In this document: positions 1 to 9,774 of the stretch, one piece after another
How positions within the stretch are numbered: position 1 is the first letter of the stretch
Layout of the letters: each line of letters begins with the position of its first letter
Assembly (NCBI RefSeq): GCF_002896855.1
Contig: NZ_CP021850.1
Coordinates: forward strand, 1,141,665 to 1,205,664
Length of the DNA stretch: 64,000 nt
Reading direction: 5' to 3'
From: Clostridium thermosuccinogenes
GTDB taxonomy: Bacteria; Bacillota; Clostridia; Acetivibrionales; DSM-5807
Position numbers and translations under genes: made by a program
The notes under the pieces: generated by a model
Seen by the model: the letters and a program-made list of their open reading frames with translations, nothing else
Told to the model about the DNA's origin: nothing
Database searches by the model: none

Positions 1-1
1 T

Positions 2-760
2 TACATAAGGCATTTTGGTACCGGGACACAGCGGGTGGAGGAGGAGTTGAAAAAGCAATTTCCCGGCTGCAGCGTTATTCGTATGGACGCTGACACCACA
101 ACCTATAAGAACTCCCATGAGGAGATTTTAAGGGCTTTCAGGGAAAAAAACATAAACATAATGGTGGGAACCCAGATGATCGCAAAAGGCCATGATTTTC
201 CCAATGTAACTCTGGTTGGAGTTCTTGCCGCAGACAGTTTGCTGAATTCCGGGGATTATAATTCTTCCGAAAGGACTTTCCAATTGATAACGCAGGTGGC
301 AGGAAGGGCAGGAAGGGGAAAAATACCCGGAAAGGTGATAATACAGACATATAATACTGAAGATTTCAGCATCCTGGCAGCCTGCAACCATGACTATAAC
401 TCGTTTTACAGCCAGGAGATAATAATGAGGAATGCTTTATATTATCCGCCTTTTACCAATATATCGACGGTTATATTAAGCGGCCCTAATGACAAGCTTG
501 TCTTTAGCAGGGCAAAGGAGCTGAAAGACTTTATTGCAGGAAGGCTTGCCAATGCCGGTGACGGAGTGAGCGTGCTCGGTCCGGCAAGAGCACCCCTTAC
601 AAAGATTAAGAACAAGTATAGATGGAGAATAGTCATAAAGCAAAGGGATATGGATATGCTTACTGCCCTGTTGAGAGAAGTCTCGGATGCTTTTTACTCA
701 AAAAGACAGAACAGCGGAGTCGATTTGAATATAGATATAAATCCTGCAAATATGTTATAA
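2..760 (+). CDS. priA: Primosomal replication helicase PriA, C-terminal part (cut by window edge)
   Basis: The reading frame is already open at base 2, so only the C-terminal 252 residues or so are present. PriA is the DExH helicase that reloads the replisome at stalled forks. Visible are the second helicase lobe, with a VGTQMIAKGHDFPNVTLVGV stretch, the QVAGRAGR motif (helicase motif VI) and the C-terminal domain (LYYPPF, then VLGPARAPLTKIKNKYRWR), all characteristic of PriA. The zinc-binding and Walker A regions lie upstream of the window. It heads a run that continues into def and fmt, the usual Firmicutes order priA-def-fmt. Identification is confident from motifs and context. Confidence 0.95.
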   Translation, partial: YIRHFGTGTQRVEEELKKQFPGCSVIRMDADTTTYKNSHEEILRAFREKNINIMVGTQMIAKGHDFPNVTLVGVLAADSLLNSGDYNSSERTFQLITQVAGRAGRGKIPGKVIIQTYNTEDFSILAACNHDYNSFYSQEIIMRNALYYPPFTNISTVILSGPNDKLVFSRAKELKDFIAGRLANAGDGVSVLGPARAPLTKIKNKYRWRIVIKQRDMDMLTALLREVSDAFYSKRQNSGVDLNIDINPANML

Positions 761-1116
761 TAAATAAATAGATGTTAACCTACGGGTTAAATTTTTATAT
801 TATAGATAGTAAAGATGAAGTTATGTTAAGTCTATTTTGATGAAATTTGTGGAGAACAATCACTGGAAGGCTTGTTCCGCCCGAAGTGCCATATACTGGA
901 CTATAAATTGGCATTTACATTTTCACGGAATATAGGGACCGATTATGTGTCGCCGGGGAATTTTGAAGCAGCCTTAAAGCCATTGTTTTCCAATGTGACA
1001 ATGGGGTATCAATATAATATCAGGATAATGAATGCATTGTGTTGGCTTATGCCAGGTAATGAAAGAATAGGAAGGCTACGGATTTGATGTAGCTTAACAG
1101 ATGGAGGTATAAAATA
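761..1116. other. Intergenic stretch between priA and def, no gene recognised
   Basis: A 71-codon frame (872-1087) lies here, but it has no convincing ribosome-binding site, no recognisable motif and a composition unlike the neighbours. I see no terminator hairpin or RNA gene. The last 20 bases hold the GGAGG site for def. Confidence 0.5.
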
Positions 1117-1581
1117 ATGGCTATTAGAAATATAAGGCTTGAGGGCGAAGAAGTGTTAAGAAAGGTCTCCAGGGAAGTAGACGTGATAGATGAAAAGATA
1201 CTTACCCTGTTAAAGGATATGGCGGAGACCATGTATAAGGCGGATGGCGTTGGATTGGCTGCGCCCCAAGTGGGAATACTGAAAAGAGTGGTTGTAATAG
1301 ATGTGGGTGATGGGTTGCTTGAACTCATAAACCCCAAGATTGTCGAGCAGGAAGGCGAACAGATAGAGGTTGAAGGCTGCCTTAGCATTCCCAATTTGGT
1401 GGGAGAGGTTAAACGCCCGGCAAGAGTTGTCGTAGAGGCACTGGATCCAAGAGGTGAAAAAGTGGTCATTAATGCCGACGGTTTGCTGGCAATAGCCTTG
1501 TGCCATGAAATTGATCATCTCGATGGAATTTTGTTCAAGGATAAGGCCATTAGGCTGATTGACAAAAACGATTATAAATAA
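1117..1581 (+). CDS. def: Peptide deformylase
   Basis: Metalloenzyme that removes the formyl group from the N-terminal methionine of new proteins. At 154 residues it has the usual length. The three family motifs are present: [10 protein letters not shown] (residues 44-53), EGCLSIP with metal ligand Cys88, and HEIDHLDG with ligands His130 and His134 and catalytic Glu131. The ATG start follows a GGAGG site. It sits just upstream of fmt, whose product adds the formyl group that Def removes; this def-fmt pairing is widespread in bacteria. No unusual features. Confidence 0.98.
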   Translation: MAIRNIRLEGEEVLRKVSREVDVIDEKILTLLKDMAETMYKADGVGLAAPQVGILKRVVVIDVGDGLLELINPKIVEQEGEQIEVEGCLSIPNLVGEVKRPARVVVEALDPRGEKVVINADGLLAIALCHEIDHLDGILFKDKAIRLIDKNDYK

Positions 1582-1641
1582 GCAGGTTACTGGAAATATC
1601 CGCTCTGTGCTGGAAGTCAATAGGTTAAGGAGTGACTTTTA

Positions 1642-2571
1642 TTGAGGATAGTTTTTATGGGTACCCCGGATTTTGCGGTTCCCAGCTTGAAAATGTTGAT
1701 AGATGAAGGTTATGAAGTTGCAGCGGTAGTAACTCAGCCGGATAAACCAAAGGGAAGGGGAAAAAAGCTTGCAGCACCTCCCGTCAAGGAGTATGCAGTG
1801 GAAAAAGGCATAAAAGTGCTGCAGCCAGCCAGCGCAAAGACTGAGGATTTTATCCAACAGTTGAGGGAGTTAGCTCCTGATATGTTGATAACAGCAGCAT
1901 ATGGCAAAATACTGCCTAAAGAGGTCCTTGATATACCCCCTTTGGGGTGTATAAATGTTCATGGCTCACTGCTTCCCAAGTATCGTGGAGCGGCGCCAAT
2001 TCAATGGGCTGTAATAAATGGAGATAAAACCACCGGTATAACTACCATGTATACGGATATTGGCATGGATACTGGAGACATGCTGGTAAAAAGGGAAATC
2101 CCCATACCTGAAGATATTACTTCCGGAGAGCTTTACCTTCAGTTGGCGGATCTTGGGGCGGAAGTCCTGAAAGAAACGCTTTTAAGGGTTAAAAACAATA
2201 CATTGGAAAGAATCCCCCAGAAGGACGAGGAGGCAACCTATGCTCCTATGCTAAAAAAAGAGATAGGTCTTATTGACTGGAATAAAAGTGCGTGGGAGAT
2301 ACACAACCTGGTGCGGGGTACCAATCCGTGGCCGGGGGCTTATACATATTACAAGGGTGAAAGGCTTCGTATCTGGAAGACGGAAAGAACCACCGAAAGT
2401 GCTGAGGGTGTCTTGCCAGGGAGATTATACAAGGTATCCAGGGATGGCGTTTTTGTGTCAACCGGGCAAGGAGTCTTGAAAATAAAAGAGATCCAGTTTG
2501 ATTCCAGCAGAAAAATGACGGTGGAGGAGTGCTGGCATAACATTACTGAAGGTGAAATACTTGGACAGTAA
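1642..2571 (+). CDS. fmt: Methionyl-tRNA formyltransferase
   Basis: Transfers a formyl group from 10-formyl-tetrahydrofolate to initiator Met-tRNA. The start is TTG at 1642 behind AAGGAG at 1628-1633; no ATG fits better, and the protein then begins MRIVFMGTPDFAVPSL as the family does. The formyltransferase domain carries NVHGSLLPKYRGAAPIQ, with Asn105, His107 and Asp143 as the expected catalytic triad; the C-terminal OB-like domain follows (roughly residues 205-309). The 309-residue length is typical. Its 3' end overlaps the next gene by 20 bases, indicating translational coupling. Confidence 0.97.
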   Translation: MRIVFMGTPDFAVPSLKMLIDEGYEVAAVVTQPDKPKGRGKKLAAPPVKEYAVEKGIKVLQPASAKTEDFIQQLRELAPDMLITAAYGKILPKEVLDIPPLGCINVHGSLLPKYRGAAPIQWAVINGDKTTGITTMYTDIGMDTGDMLVKREIPIPEDITSGELYLQLADLGAEVLKETLLRVKNNTLERIPQKDEEATYAPMLKKEIGLIDWNKSAWEIHNLVRGTNPWPGAYTYYKGERLRIWKTERTTESAEGVLPGRLYKVSRDGVFVSTGQGVLKIKEIQFDSSRKMTVEECWHNITEGEILGQ

Positions 2572-3319
2572 ACTTAAATACTTTTATTCAGGCACCGTTT
2601 TTACTGTTGTCGCTCTGGTATTTACAATTTTTACATTGGTGGCTTTTTATACTTATCAGAATATAAGGGCTTACAATTATATTTTGTTGGCCCTATTAGC
2701 TATAATTATATTTGTGACCTTGATGTTTGTAGCTGCAGTTCTGATGGTTATGCATGTTTACCGTCATAAACGTGTAGATCGCAGGCTGCTGCGATTTACA
2801 CGTATGTCTCTGCATTTTTCCCTCCCTTTAGTGTATCTGGCGTCAAGAATTTCCAAAGTAAGCAAAGATGTGATGAGAGGTTTTTATATAGATGTCAACA
2901 ATATAATAGTGGAATCCACAGGCACCAGATACATGCCCGGGGATGTGCTTTTGCTGCTGCCTCATTGCCTTCAGGACTCCCGCTGCCAACACAAAATTAC
3001 CAATGATATAGGAAACTGCAGAAGATGCGGAAATTGCTGCATAGGCGAGCTGGCTGAACTGAGCGAGAAGCTGGGAGTGAAGATTTTTGTGGCAACCGGG
3101 GGAACGGCCGCAAGGAATATAATTTGCAGGAGCAATCCTGGCTTTGTTTTTTCTGTGGCATGTGAAAGGGATTTGTTCAGCGGAATCAGGGATATGAAAA
3201 ACGTACCTGTTATAGGAATGTTGAACGAAAGACCGAAGGGTCCATGCAATAATACGGTTGTCAATGTGCGGGAATTGGAAAAAAAGTTGAGAAAAATGCT
3301 GCTTGACGATATTGACTGA
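2552..3319 (+). CDS. DUF116 family membrane protein
   Basis: Protein of 255 residues. Two hydrophobic segments lie at the N terminus (about residues 13-34 and 41-66), followed by a cytosolic domain rich in cysteines: CQHKI, then CRRCGNCCIGEL, then a lone Cys in IICRSNP, VACERDL and GPCNN. This arrangement is that of DUF116, whose function is unknown; the cysteines suggest metal or Fe-S binding (inference). The GTG start overlaps the end of fmt; a TTG at 2561 with GAAGGTG upstream is an alternative. DUF116 genes commonly accompany def/fmt/rsmB in clostridia, as here. Confidence 0.85.
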   Translation: MKYLDSKLKYFYSGTVFTVVALVFTIFTLVAFYTYQNIRAYNYILLALLAIIIFVTLMFVAAVLMVMHVYRHKRVDRRLLRFTRMSLHFSLPLVYLASRISKVSKDVMRGFYIDVNNIIVESTGTRYMPGDVLLLLPHCLQDSRCQHKITNDIGNCRRCGNCCIGELAELSEKLGVKIFVATGGTAARNIICRSNPGFVFSVACERDLFSGIRDMKNVPVIGMLNERPKGPCNNTVVNVRELEKKLRKMLLDDID

Positions 3320-3488
3320 TGTCAGAACGAAATTATGTTAATTACTGCTATAAGCCAACTCCGGTAACTTTTTGAATGTTTCTAAGGCATTATTGGCACA
3401 GAACATTAGCTTTTTATTCTGTAAACAAGACTTTTATTGGCATAGCAGGTTGACTTTTAATTCTATTAAAGTAAGGGAGGTTTTTGGA

Positions 3489-4190
3489 ATGTTGGGATAT
3501 TATGGATTTGACCAGTATTATATTTTTCTAGTTATGCCGGCATTATTGCTTTCGTTGTATGCTCAATACAAAGTTAAAAGCACCTTTAATGATTTTAGGA
3601 GAGTTGGAAACAGGAAAGGATTGACCGGAGCGGAGGTTTCCAGAAGAATTCTGGACAGCAACGGATTGTATGATGTGGTAGTTCAACCGGTAAGAGGGGA
3701 ATTGACAGATCATTATGATCCAAGAACAAAAGTGGTCAGGTTGTCCGACTCTGTATATAACAGCACTTCAGTTGCCGCTATAGGAGTTGCTGCCCATGAA
3801 ACCGGTCATGCCATACAGCATAAGGTGGGCTATGCTCCCCTGGCATTGAGAAGCACACTGGTGCCCGTTGCCAATATAGGTTCGTCCGCAGGCCCATATC
3901 TGGCTATACTGGGATTGTTCATAGGCTGGCCGACTTTGGTGAATGCAGGTATTATTCTTTTTACCGCTGCGGTCGCTTTTTACCTTGTCACCCTGCCTGT
4001 TGAGTTCAATGCCAGCAAAAGAGCTATTGCATTATTGGAAGAGACCGGAATGTTGTATGGAGATGAGCTGGCTTCTGCAAAAAAAGTTTTGCGGGCAGCG
4101 GCAATGACCTACGTGGCTTCGGCTGCAGTGGCGATGGCCAGCTTGCTGAGACTCATCCTGCTGACAAGCAACAGGAGAAGGAACGACTAG
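3489..4190 (+). CDS. YugP-like zinc-dependent membrane protease (DUF1679-type M48-like)
   Basis: Protein of 233 residues with an HExxH-type site in AAHETGHAIQHK (about residues 100-111). Hydrophobic segments flank it: one at residues 9-25, a long pair at roughly 125-170 and one near the C terminus. This is the layout of B. subtilis YugP, a putative neutral zinc metallopeptidase. I chose the ATG at 3489, which follows GGGAGG at 3475-3480; the frame stays open upstream to 3372, but that extension has no ribosome-binding site. It lies in the def-fmt-rsmB run. Its substrate is unknown. Confidence 0.85.
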   Translation: MLGYYGFDQYYIFLVMPALLLSLYAQYKVKSTFNDFRRVGNRKGLTGAEVSRRILDSNGLYDVVVQPVRGELTDHYDPRTKVVRLSDSVYNSTSVAAIGVAAHETGHAIQHKVGYAPLALRSTLVPVANIGSSAGPYLAILGLFIGWPTLVNAGIILFTAAVAFYLVTLPVEFNASKRAIALLEETGMLYGDELASAKKVLRAAAMTYVASAAVAMASLLRLILLTSNRRRND

Positions 4191-4335
4191 GTTGCCCGGC
4201 AGACAGAGGACGACGGATGGTTGAAATCCGGTTATAAAATATGTGGAGCAGTCAGAAAGGTATGGGGATACGTCAGAATAAATCGACGGATGAATTTACG
4301 GACAAGCATGGGAAATATACTGCGGAGGATGAGCA

Positions 4336-5691
4336 ATGGCAGTGGATTTGGCCAGGGAGACAGCCCTGAAAACTCTATATGATATAATGGAAAAGGGTGC
4401 TTATTCAAATATTGCTTTAAACAAGCACCTTGAGCAACCGGAAATGAACAGCATGGACAGGGCGTTCATAACAGAGTTGGTATATGGAACGGTAAAGTGG
4501 AAGCTGTCTATAGACTGGATAATACAGCAGTTTTCAAAGGTCAAGCTTAAAAAAATATCACCCTGGGTGCTTAACATTTTAAGGCTGGGGGTATACCAGA
4601 TAATGTATACCGACCGCATCCCGGAGTCGGCCGCTTGCAACGAGAGTGTAAAGCTGGCGAAGAAATACGGGCATTCAGCATCCAGCGGGTATGTAAATGC
4701 AGTCCTGAGAAACATTGTACGGAATAGGGACCAAATACCATACCCCGACGGGAATAAGGAATATGAGCGCTATCTTTCCATAAAATACTCCCATCCGGAA
4801 TGGATGGTGAGGCAGTGGGTGAGCAGGTACGGAAGGGATTTCACGGAAAGCTTGCTTGTAAGCAATAATGAAATTCCGGATTTCACCGTTCGGGTAAACA
4901 CTCTAAAGGTGAGCAGAGATCAGTTGATAGATGAACTGGAGGCAAATTCCGTTAAAGCCCGAAAGGGGAGATATGCCGATGAAGCTGTCATCCTGGAAAA
5001 TCCCTCCTCCATTACCAAGCTGGATGCCTTTAAAAAGGGATATTTTCAGGTCCAGGACGAAAGCTCCATGCTTGTAGGAATCGTCCTGGACCCGCAGCCT
5101 GGTGAACTGGTTATGGATGTTTGCAGCGCTCCGGGAGGAAAGGCTACTCATTTGGCCCAGAGGATGCAGGATAAAGGGACTGTTATAGCCAGGGACATCC
5201 ATGAGCACAAGGTGGCATTGATAAAAGAAGCGGCTGACAGACTTGGTCTGGCAATAATTAAACCTGAGGTGTTTGATGCGCTGGAAATTGACAATAATTA
5301 TATAGGGAAAGCTGACAGGGTTTTGGTGGACGCGCCCTGTACCGGCCTGGGAATTATAAGGAAAAAACCGGATATCAAGTGGGCAAGGAATGAAAAGGAT
5401 AAGACGGAAATTGTAAAGCTGCAGACCGAAATAATCAATGCGGCATCGAAATATGTAAAACCGGGAGGAGTGCTGGTATACAGTACCTGCACCATAGAAC
5501 CGGAAGAAAACGAAGAAGTTGTCAGGAGGTTTGTTGAAAACAACAGGGATTTTAAAACTGTGGACATTTCAGATGTGCTTCCGAAGGAATTGGATAAAAA
5601 AAGTGCAAAAGAGGGATATATCCAGCTATATCCCAACATAGACGGTGTGGATGGATTTTTTATTGCAAAACTGGTAAAAGGAGATAAATAA
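4336..5691 (+). CDS. rsmB: 16S rRNA m5C967 methyltransferase RsmB
   Basis: SAM-dependent enzyme that methylates C967 of 16S rRNA. At 451 residues it has an N-terminal NusB-like RNA-binding domain (residues 1-140, with [16 protein letters not shown]), then a Rossmann methyltransferase with the SAM loop [21 protein letters not shown] (the releasing cysteine) and [12 protein letters not shown] (nucleophilic Cys). The start ATG follows GGAGGATGAGC. It ends two bases before rlmN, so two rRNA methylation genes are co-transcribed and probably translationally coupled. Confidence 0.97.
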   Translation: MAVDLARETALKTLYDIMEKGAYSNIALNKHLEQPEMNSMDRAFITELVYGTVKWKLSIDWIIQQFSKVKLKKISPWVLNILRLGVYQIMYTDRIPESAACNESVKLAKKYGHSASSGYVNAVLRNIVRNRDQIPYPDGNKEYERYLSIKYSHPEWMVRQWVSRYGRDFTESLLVSNNEIPDFTVRVNTLKVSRDQLIDELEANSVKARKGRYADEAVILENPSSITKLDAFKKGYFQVQDESSMLVGIVLDPQPGELVMDVCSAPGGKATHLAQRMQDKGTVIARDIHEHKVALIKEAADRLGLAIIKPEVFDALEIDNNYIGKADRVLVDAPCTGLGIIRKKPDIKWARNEKDKTEIVKLQTEIINAASKYVKPGGVLVYSTCTIEPEENEEVVRRFVENNRDFKTVDISDVLPKELDKKSAKEGYIQLYPNIDGVDGFFIAKLVKGDK

Positions 5692-5693
5692 AT

Positions 5694-6740
5694 ATGGAGG
5701 GAAAAGTCAACCTTCTTGACTTAAGTATTGAAGATCTGGAAAAGCTGTTCGCCGAAATGGGAGAGCAGAAATTCAGAGCAAAGCAGGTGTTTGAATGGCT
5801 TGGCAGGGGCATAAAGGACATTGATCAGATGACCAACCTGTCAAAGGCTTTGAGGGAGAAATTAAAAGAATTATGTTATATAGGCAAGCTTAAAATTATA
5901 AATAAATATGTATCTGCAATAGACGGCACTGCCAAGTACCTATTTGAATTGGAAGACGGCAATGTCATAGAAAGCGTGCTTATGGAGTATAAGCATGGTT
6001 TCTCCGTATGTGTTTCTTCCCAGGTGGGCTGCAAGATGGGATGTAAATTCTGTGCTTCTACCGGGATAGGTTTTATGAGGAATTTGTCCCCGGGGGAAAT
6101 ACTGGATCAGGTGCTGTCTATACAGGAAGATGCGGGCAAGCGCATAGGTCATATAGTGATGATGGGGATCGGAGAGCCTCTTGATAACTACGATAATGTG
6201 ATAAAATTCCTCAGGTTGGTTAACCATCCGGATGGACTTAATATCGGCTTCAGGAATATCTCCCTTTCTACCAGTGGCATAATTCCCGGAATTATAAAGC
6301 TTTCAAAGGAAGGCATTCCTCTGACTCTTTCCATATCCCTTCATGCACCCAATGACGAGATCAGGAACAAGCTTATGCCTGTCAATAAGAAGTATTCTAT
6401 TGACAAATTACTTGAGGCATGTAATATATATACAGAGGTGACAAAAAGGAGGATCACCTTCGAATATGCTTTGATTTCAGGAGTCAATGATTCCGACGAC
6501 AATGCTTTGGAACTGGCGCGTAAGATTAAAGGCATGCTGTGTCATGTGAATCTGATACCCGTAAATACGGTTGCCGGTGTTGATTTTAGGAAAAGTGGCC
6601 GGGAGAGGATAGAGCATTTTAAAAATCTGCTTCAAAGGCATGGCATTGAGGCGACGGTCAGGCGTGAACTGGGCAGTGATATAAACGCCGCTTGTGGTCA
6701 ACTGCGCAGAAGCATAATGGAAGAAAGAAACAAAAATTGA
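5694..6740 (+). CDS. rlmN: 23S rRNA (A2503) / tRNA (A37) C2 methyltransferase RlmN, radical SAM
   Basis: Radical SAM methyltransferase acting on A2503 of 23S rRNA. At 348 residues it carries the cluster-binding CxxxCxxC (Cys113, Cys117, Cys120 in [10 protein letters not shown]), the GEPL motif in [12 protein letters not shown], and a conserved C-terminal cysteine (Cys334 in AACGQL) that forms the transient protein-methyl intermediate. An RlmN rather than Cfr assignment rests on genomic context and general sequence; Cfr cannot be excluded by motif alone, since both share these cysteines. The start lies two bases after the rsmB stop. Confidence 0.95.
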   Translation: MEGKVNLLDLSIEDLEKLFAEMGEQKFRAKQVFEWLGRGIKDIDQMTNLSKALREKLKELCYIGKLKIINKYVSAIDGTAKYLFELEDGNVIESVLMEYKHGFSVCVSSQVGCKMGCKFCASTGIGFMRNLSPGEILDQVLSIQEDAGKRIGHIVMMGIGEPLDNYDNVIKFLRLVNHPDGLNIGFRNISLSTSGIIPGIIKLSKEGIPLTLSISLHAPNDEIRNKLMPVNKKYSIDKLLEACNIYTEVTKRRITFEYALISGVNDSDDNALELARKIKGMLCHVNLIPVNTVAGVDFRKSGRERIEHFKNLLQRHGIEATVRRELGSDINAACGQLRRSIMEERNKN

Positions 6741-6962
6741 TTTTCACATAGAGTAAACAGCTATAACCAACAGGAAAAACATCAGAAAAATTCCATACAG
6801 GTACGAATAATATAAATATATATCAATTATTGCAGAGTTTGCACAAAAGGACGTGCTATTCCACTCATCATAAGTTTAATGATATATGCCCGTTTATGCG
6901 TGCCTATTTGAAAATTTTGCTTCCAGAATTTCCTAGTGTATAGCTTTTTGGAGAGTGGTAAA

Positions 6963-7700
6963 ATGAGGTTTGCTGTAAAAACAGATAAAGGCATGGTTAG
7001 AGAGATTAATGAGGACAGCTACAATATTATAGCAGGTTACTCCGATATACCGGATACCTTTATTGTTGCCGATGGCATGGGTGGTCATAATTCCGGTGAA
7101 GTGGCCAGCAAAATGGCTGTTGATTTTGTAAGCGGCGAGGTTATGAAATTTTCCAGCGCCTTGAAAGAAAAAGAGGATATCCTGAATTACATCACAAGCA
7201 TAATGGAAAAGGCAAATTCCGTAGTTTACGCATCTTCGCTGCAAAATGAAATGAATTCCGGAATGGGTACCACATTGATCATGGCTGTTATACATAATGG
7301 CATGCTTTATGTCGGACATATAGGAGATAGCAGAGTGTATCTGTTAAGAAAGGATGAAATGCGGCAGATAACCACCGATCATTCCTACATAGAGGAGCTC
7401 ATAAAAACAGGGTCTCTCACCAGGGAGGAAGCCCAGTATCATCCGAAAAAGAATGTAATAACGAGAGCTTTGGGATGTTCGGAATACATAAAAGTCGATA
7501 CATATTTGTCGGATATACAGGAAGGCGATACTTTAATTATTTGCACCGACGGCCTGACAAATATGTTGAATGAAGATGAGATTAAGAGGATAGTTACAAG
7601 CACCGACGATATAGATGCAGCATGTGATGAGCTTGTCAGAAAAACAAATGAGTACGGAGGCATTGATAATGTCACCGTTATTCTGATCAAAAACATATGA
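6963..7700 (+). CDS. prpC: PP2C-family Ser/Thr protein phosphatase
   Basis: Metal-dependent phosphatase of 245 residues, normally the opposing partner of the PASTA kinase encoded next. PP2C signatures appear in order: an early Asp/Glu in REINEDSYN, VADGMGGHNSGE (metal-binding Asp-Gly), GDSRVYLLR, TDGLTNML and the terminal DNVTVILI. The ATG at 6963 follows a GGAGAG site; an in-frame codon at 6936 has no such site. It is separated from rlmN by 222 bases, so a promoter for the prpC-prkC-rsgA group may lie there, though I could not define one. Confidence 0.95.
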   Translation: MRFAVKTDKGMVREINEDSYNIIAGYSDIPDTFIVADGMGGHNSGEVASKMAVDFVSGEVMKFSSALKEKEDILNYITSIMEKANSVVYASSLQNEMNSGMGTTLIMAVIHNGMLYVGHIGDSRVYLLRKDEMRQITTDHSYIEELIKTGSLTREEAQYHPKKNVITRALGCSEYIKVDTYLSDIQEGDTLIICTDGLTNMLNEDEIKRIVTSTDDIDAACDELVRKTNEYGGIDNVTVILIKNI

Positions 7701-7763
7701 GCGAAAGGCTGGAAGAAAGCAACATATTTCAGGTTAAATTGAAAATGAAGGTTAGGTGTTTTT

Positions 7764-9773
7764 ATGGAAAGTCAAATCCTGGGAAATAGATATGAACTGA
7801 TAGAAAAATTGGGCGGAGGCGGTATGTCCGTTGTATACAAGGCCAGATGCAGCTTGCTTAACAGGTTTGTTGCTGTTAAAATCCTGAGGCCTGATTTCAC
7901 AAACGACGAGGAGTTTGTAAAAAGGTTCAGAATAGAAGCACAATCGGCTGCCAGCCTGTCCCATCCTAATATTGTGCCGATATATGATGTCGGAAATGAG
8001 GGAGATATATATTACATCATCATGGAATGTGTGGATGGCATCACCCTCAAGGAGTATATTAATGAAAAGGGAAGGCTGCCCTGGGAAGAAGCGGTGAACA
8101 TTGCCATCCAGATATGTTCAGCTATTAAGCATGCCCATAAAAGTCATATTGTCCACCGGGATATAAAACCTCATAATATCCTGCTTACAAAAGAGGGAAT
8201 AGCAAAGGTTACGGATTTCGGCATAGCGAGAGCCGTTACTTCTTCTACAATAACCATGTCCGGGAACACCATCGGATCGGTGCACTATTTTTCACCGGAG
8301 CAGGCCAGGGGAGGATATACGGATGAAAAATCCGATTTGTATTCCCTAGGGGTGGTATTATATGAGATGGTGACAGGAAGGGTGCCCTTTGATGGAGACA
8401 TCCCTATAGCTGTAGCATTGAAGCATATCCAGGAAAAGCCCAAACCTCCTATAGAGATAAATACCGGTATTCCGGCCGGATTAAATGATATTATCATGAG
8501 AGCCATGGAGAAGGACCAGAACCTTAGATATCAGACCGCGCATGAGTTCCTGCAGGATCTATACATGATAGCTAATGACCCAAGCAAGAGATTTGCGGGT
8601 GCAGGCGCAGTCGGGGATAGCCCTACAATAAGGGTAAAGGCTGTTAGTGAGGAGGATGTTATGAGCGCCCAAAGGACTACCAAAAAGAATGATGCCAAAA
8701 AAGGCAAGGACAACAAGGATAGGGCAACTTATTGGGCTGCCGGCATTATTTCGGTCATCATAATCGCCATATTTGCTTATATTGGATACAGGATTGTGAT
8801 GCCTTCCTTGATGACGGAGAAAAAAGATTTTATAGTAGGCAATTATGTGGGAAAGAATATAGAAGAAGTTGAGGAAGAACTGACGCTGGCAGGAATCTAT
8901 TATGAGACCAAGGAAGAATACAGCGATACCGTAGATAAAGGAATAATAATAGACCAGAGCATAGATGAGGGTAAGCCTCTCAATCCCGGGAATTATACTC
9001 CCCTTGTGCTTACGGTGAGCAAGGGAGAAGAGCTTATAGAAATACAGAACCTGAGAAACAAGGAGCGTCGTGAAGCGGAAGCGATAATAAGGGATCTTGA
9101 CCTGGTGCCGGAAATACAGGAACAGTTTGATGAGGATGTTCCTATTGACAGAGTTATAAAGACAGACCCCGGTCCGGACAATAAAGTAAAAAAAGGAACC
9201 ACTGTAATGATTTATGTCAGTAAGGGACCGGAGATAAAAATGACTAAAGTGCCTAAGCTTATAGGGAAGACGATGATGGAAGCAAAGAAGCTCCTGACGG
9301 ATGCCAACCTGAAGATGGGAAAGATACTGCCGGAAGAGAGCAGCAATTACGTGGATAAAATAGTTGATCAATTCCCGGCTGCAGGTGAGGAAGTAAAAGA
9401 AGGTACTGCTGTGGATATCACCTTCGAAGAGAAGAAACCTGCTGAACCGGTGGCGAAAACGTTGACCGTGCCCTTAGCCGATCCTGACGATTACGGTGAT
9501 GTGATCAAGGTGTACATAGAAGCGATACCTTCGGATACTAATAAGGCACAGGTTGTTATGAACAAGAATGTTAACAAAGAGGAGTTTCCTCTGAATATTG
9601 AGATACCTGTACCGGAGGGTGGTTATACCAAAATACGGATTTATTTTGATGACATCCTTTATAATGTTATAGATTATCCATATCAGGGTGTAATTCAGCC
9701 TCAAGGCCATTCAGAAGATCAGACTCAGGATCAGGAACAGGAACAGGATCAGGATCAGGAGGGAGCACATTAA
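7764..9773 (+). CDS. prkC: PASTA-domain Ser/Thr protein kinase (PrkC/PknB type)
   Basis: Membrane kinase that senses muropeptides or lipid II and tunes growth, cell wall synthesis and, in Bacillus, spore germination. The N-terminal kinase domain has the glycine loop GGGGMSVVY (residues 17-25), Lys39, HRDIKPHN with Asp133 and DFGIA with Asp151. A basic juxtamembrane stretch leads to a single TM helix at about 324-345, then about three extracellular PASTA repeats (roughly 356-562) and a C-terminal domain of about 100 residues. The protein ends in an unusual run of Gln, Asp and Glu (residues about 650-667). It lies 63 bases after prpC and two before rsgA. Confidence 0.96.
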   Translation: MESQILGNRYELIEKLGGGGMSVVYKARCSLLNRFVAVKILRPDFTNDEEFVKRFRIEAQSAASLSHPNIVPIYDVGNEGDIYYIIMECVDGITLKEYINEKGRLPWEEAVNIAIQICSAIKHAHKSHIVHRDIKPHNILLTKEGIAKVTDFGIARAVTSSTITMSGNTIGSVHYFSPEQARGGYTDEKSDLYSLGVVLYEMVTGRVPFDGDIPIAVALKHIQEKPKPPIEINTGIPAGLNDIIMRAMEKDQNLRYQTAHEFLQDLYMIANDPSKRFAGAGAVGDSPTIRVKAVSEEDVMSAQRTTKKNDAKKGKDNKDRATYWAAGIISVIIIAIFAYIGYRIVMPSLMTEKKDFIVGNYVGKNIEEVEEELTLAGIYYETKEEYSDTVDKGIIIDQSIDEGKPLNPGNYTPLVLTVSKGEELIEIQNLRNKERREAEAIIRDLDLVPEIQEQFDEDVPIDRVIKTDPGPDNKVKKGTTVMIYVSKGPEIKMTKVPKLIGKTMMEAKKLLTDANLKMGKILPEESSNYVDKIVDQFPAAGEEVKEGTAVDITFEEKKPAEPVAKTLTVPLADPDDYGDVIKVYIEAIPSDTNKAQVVMNKNVNKEEFPLNIEIPVPEGGYTKIRIYFDDILYNVIDYPYQGVIQPQGHSEDQTQDQEQEQDQDQEGAH

Positions 9774-9774
9774 T

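Noticed and set aside
872-1087. A 71-codon frame between priA and def
   Set aside because: No ribosome site, no motif, composition unlike neighbouring genes.
8559-9371. A 270-codon minus-strand frame inside prkC
   Set aside because: Composition is that of antisense to the kinase gene; no recognisable domain.
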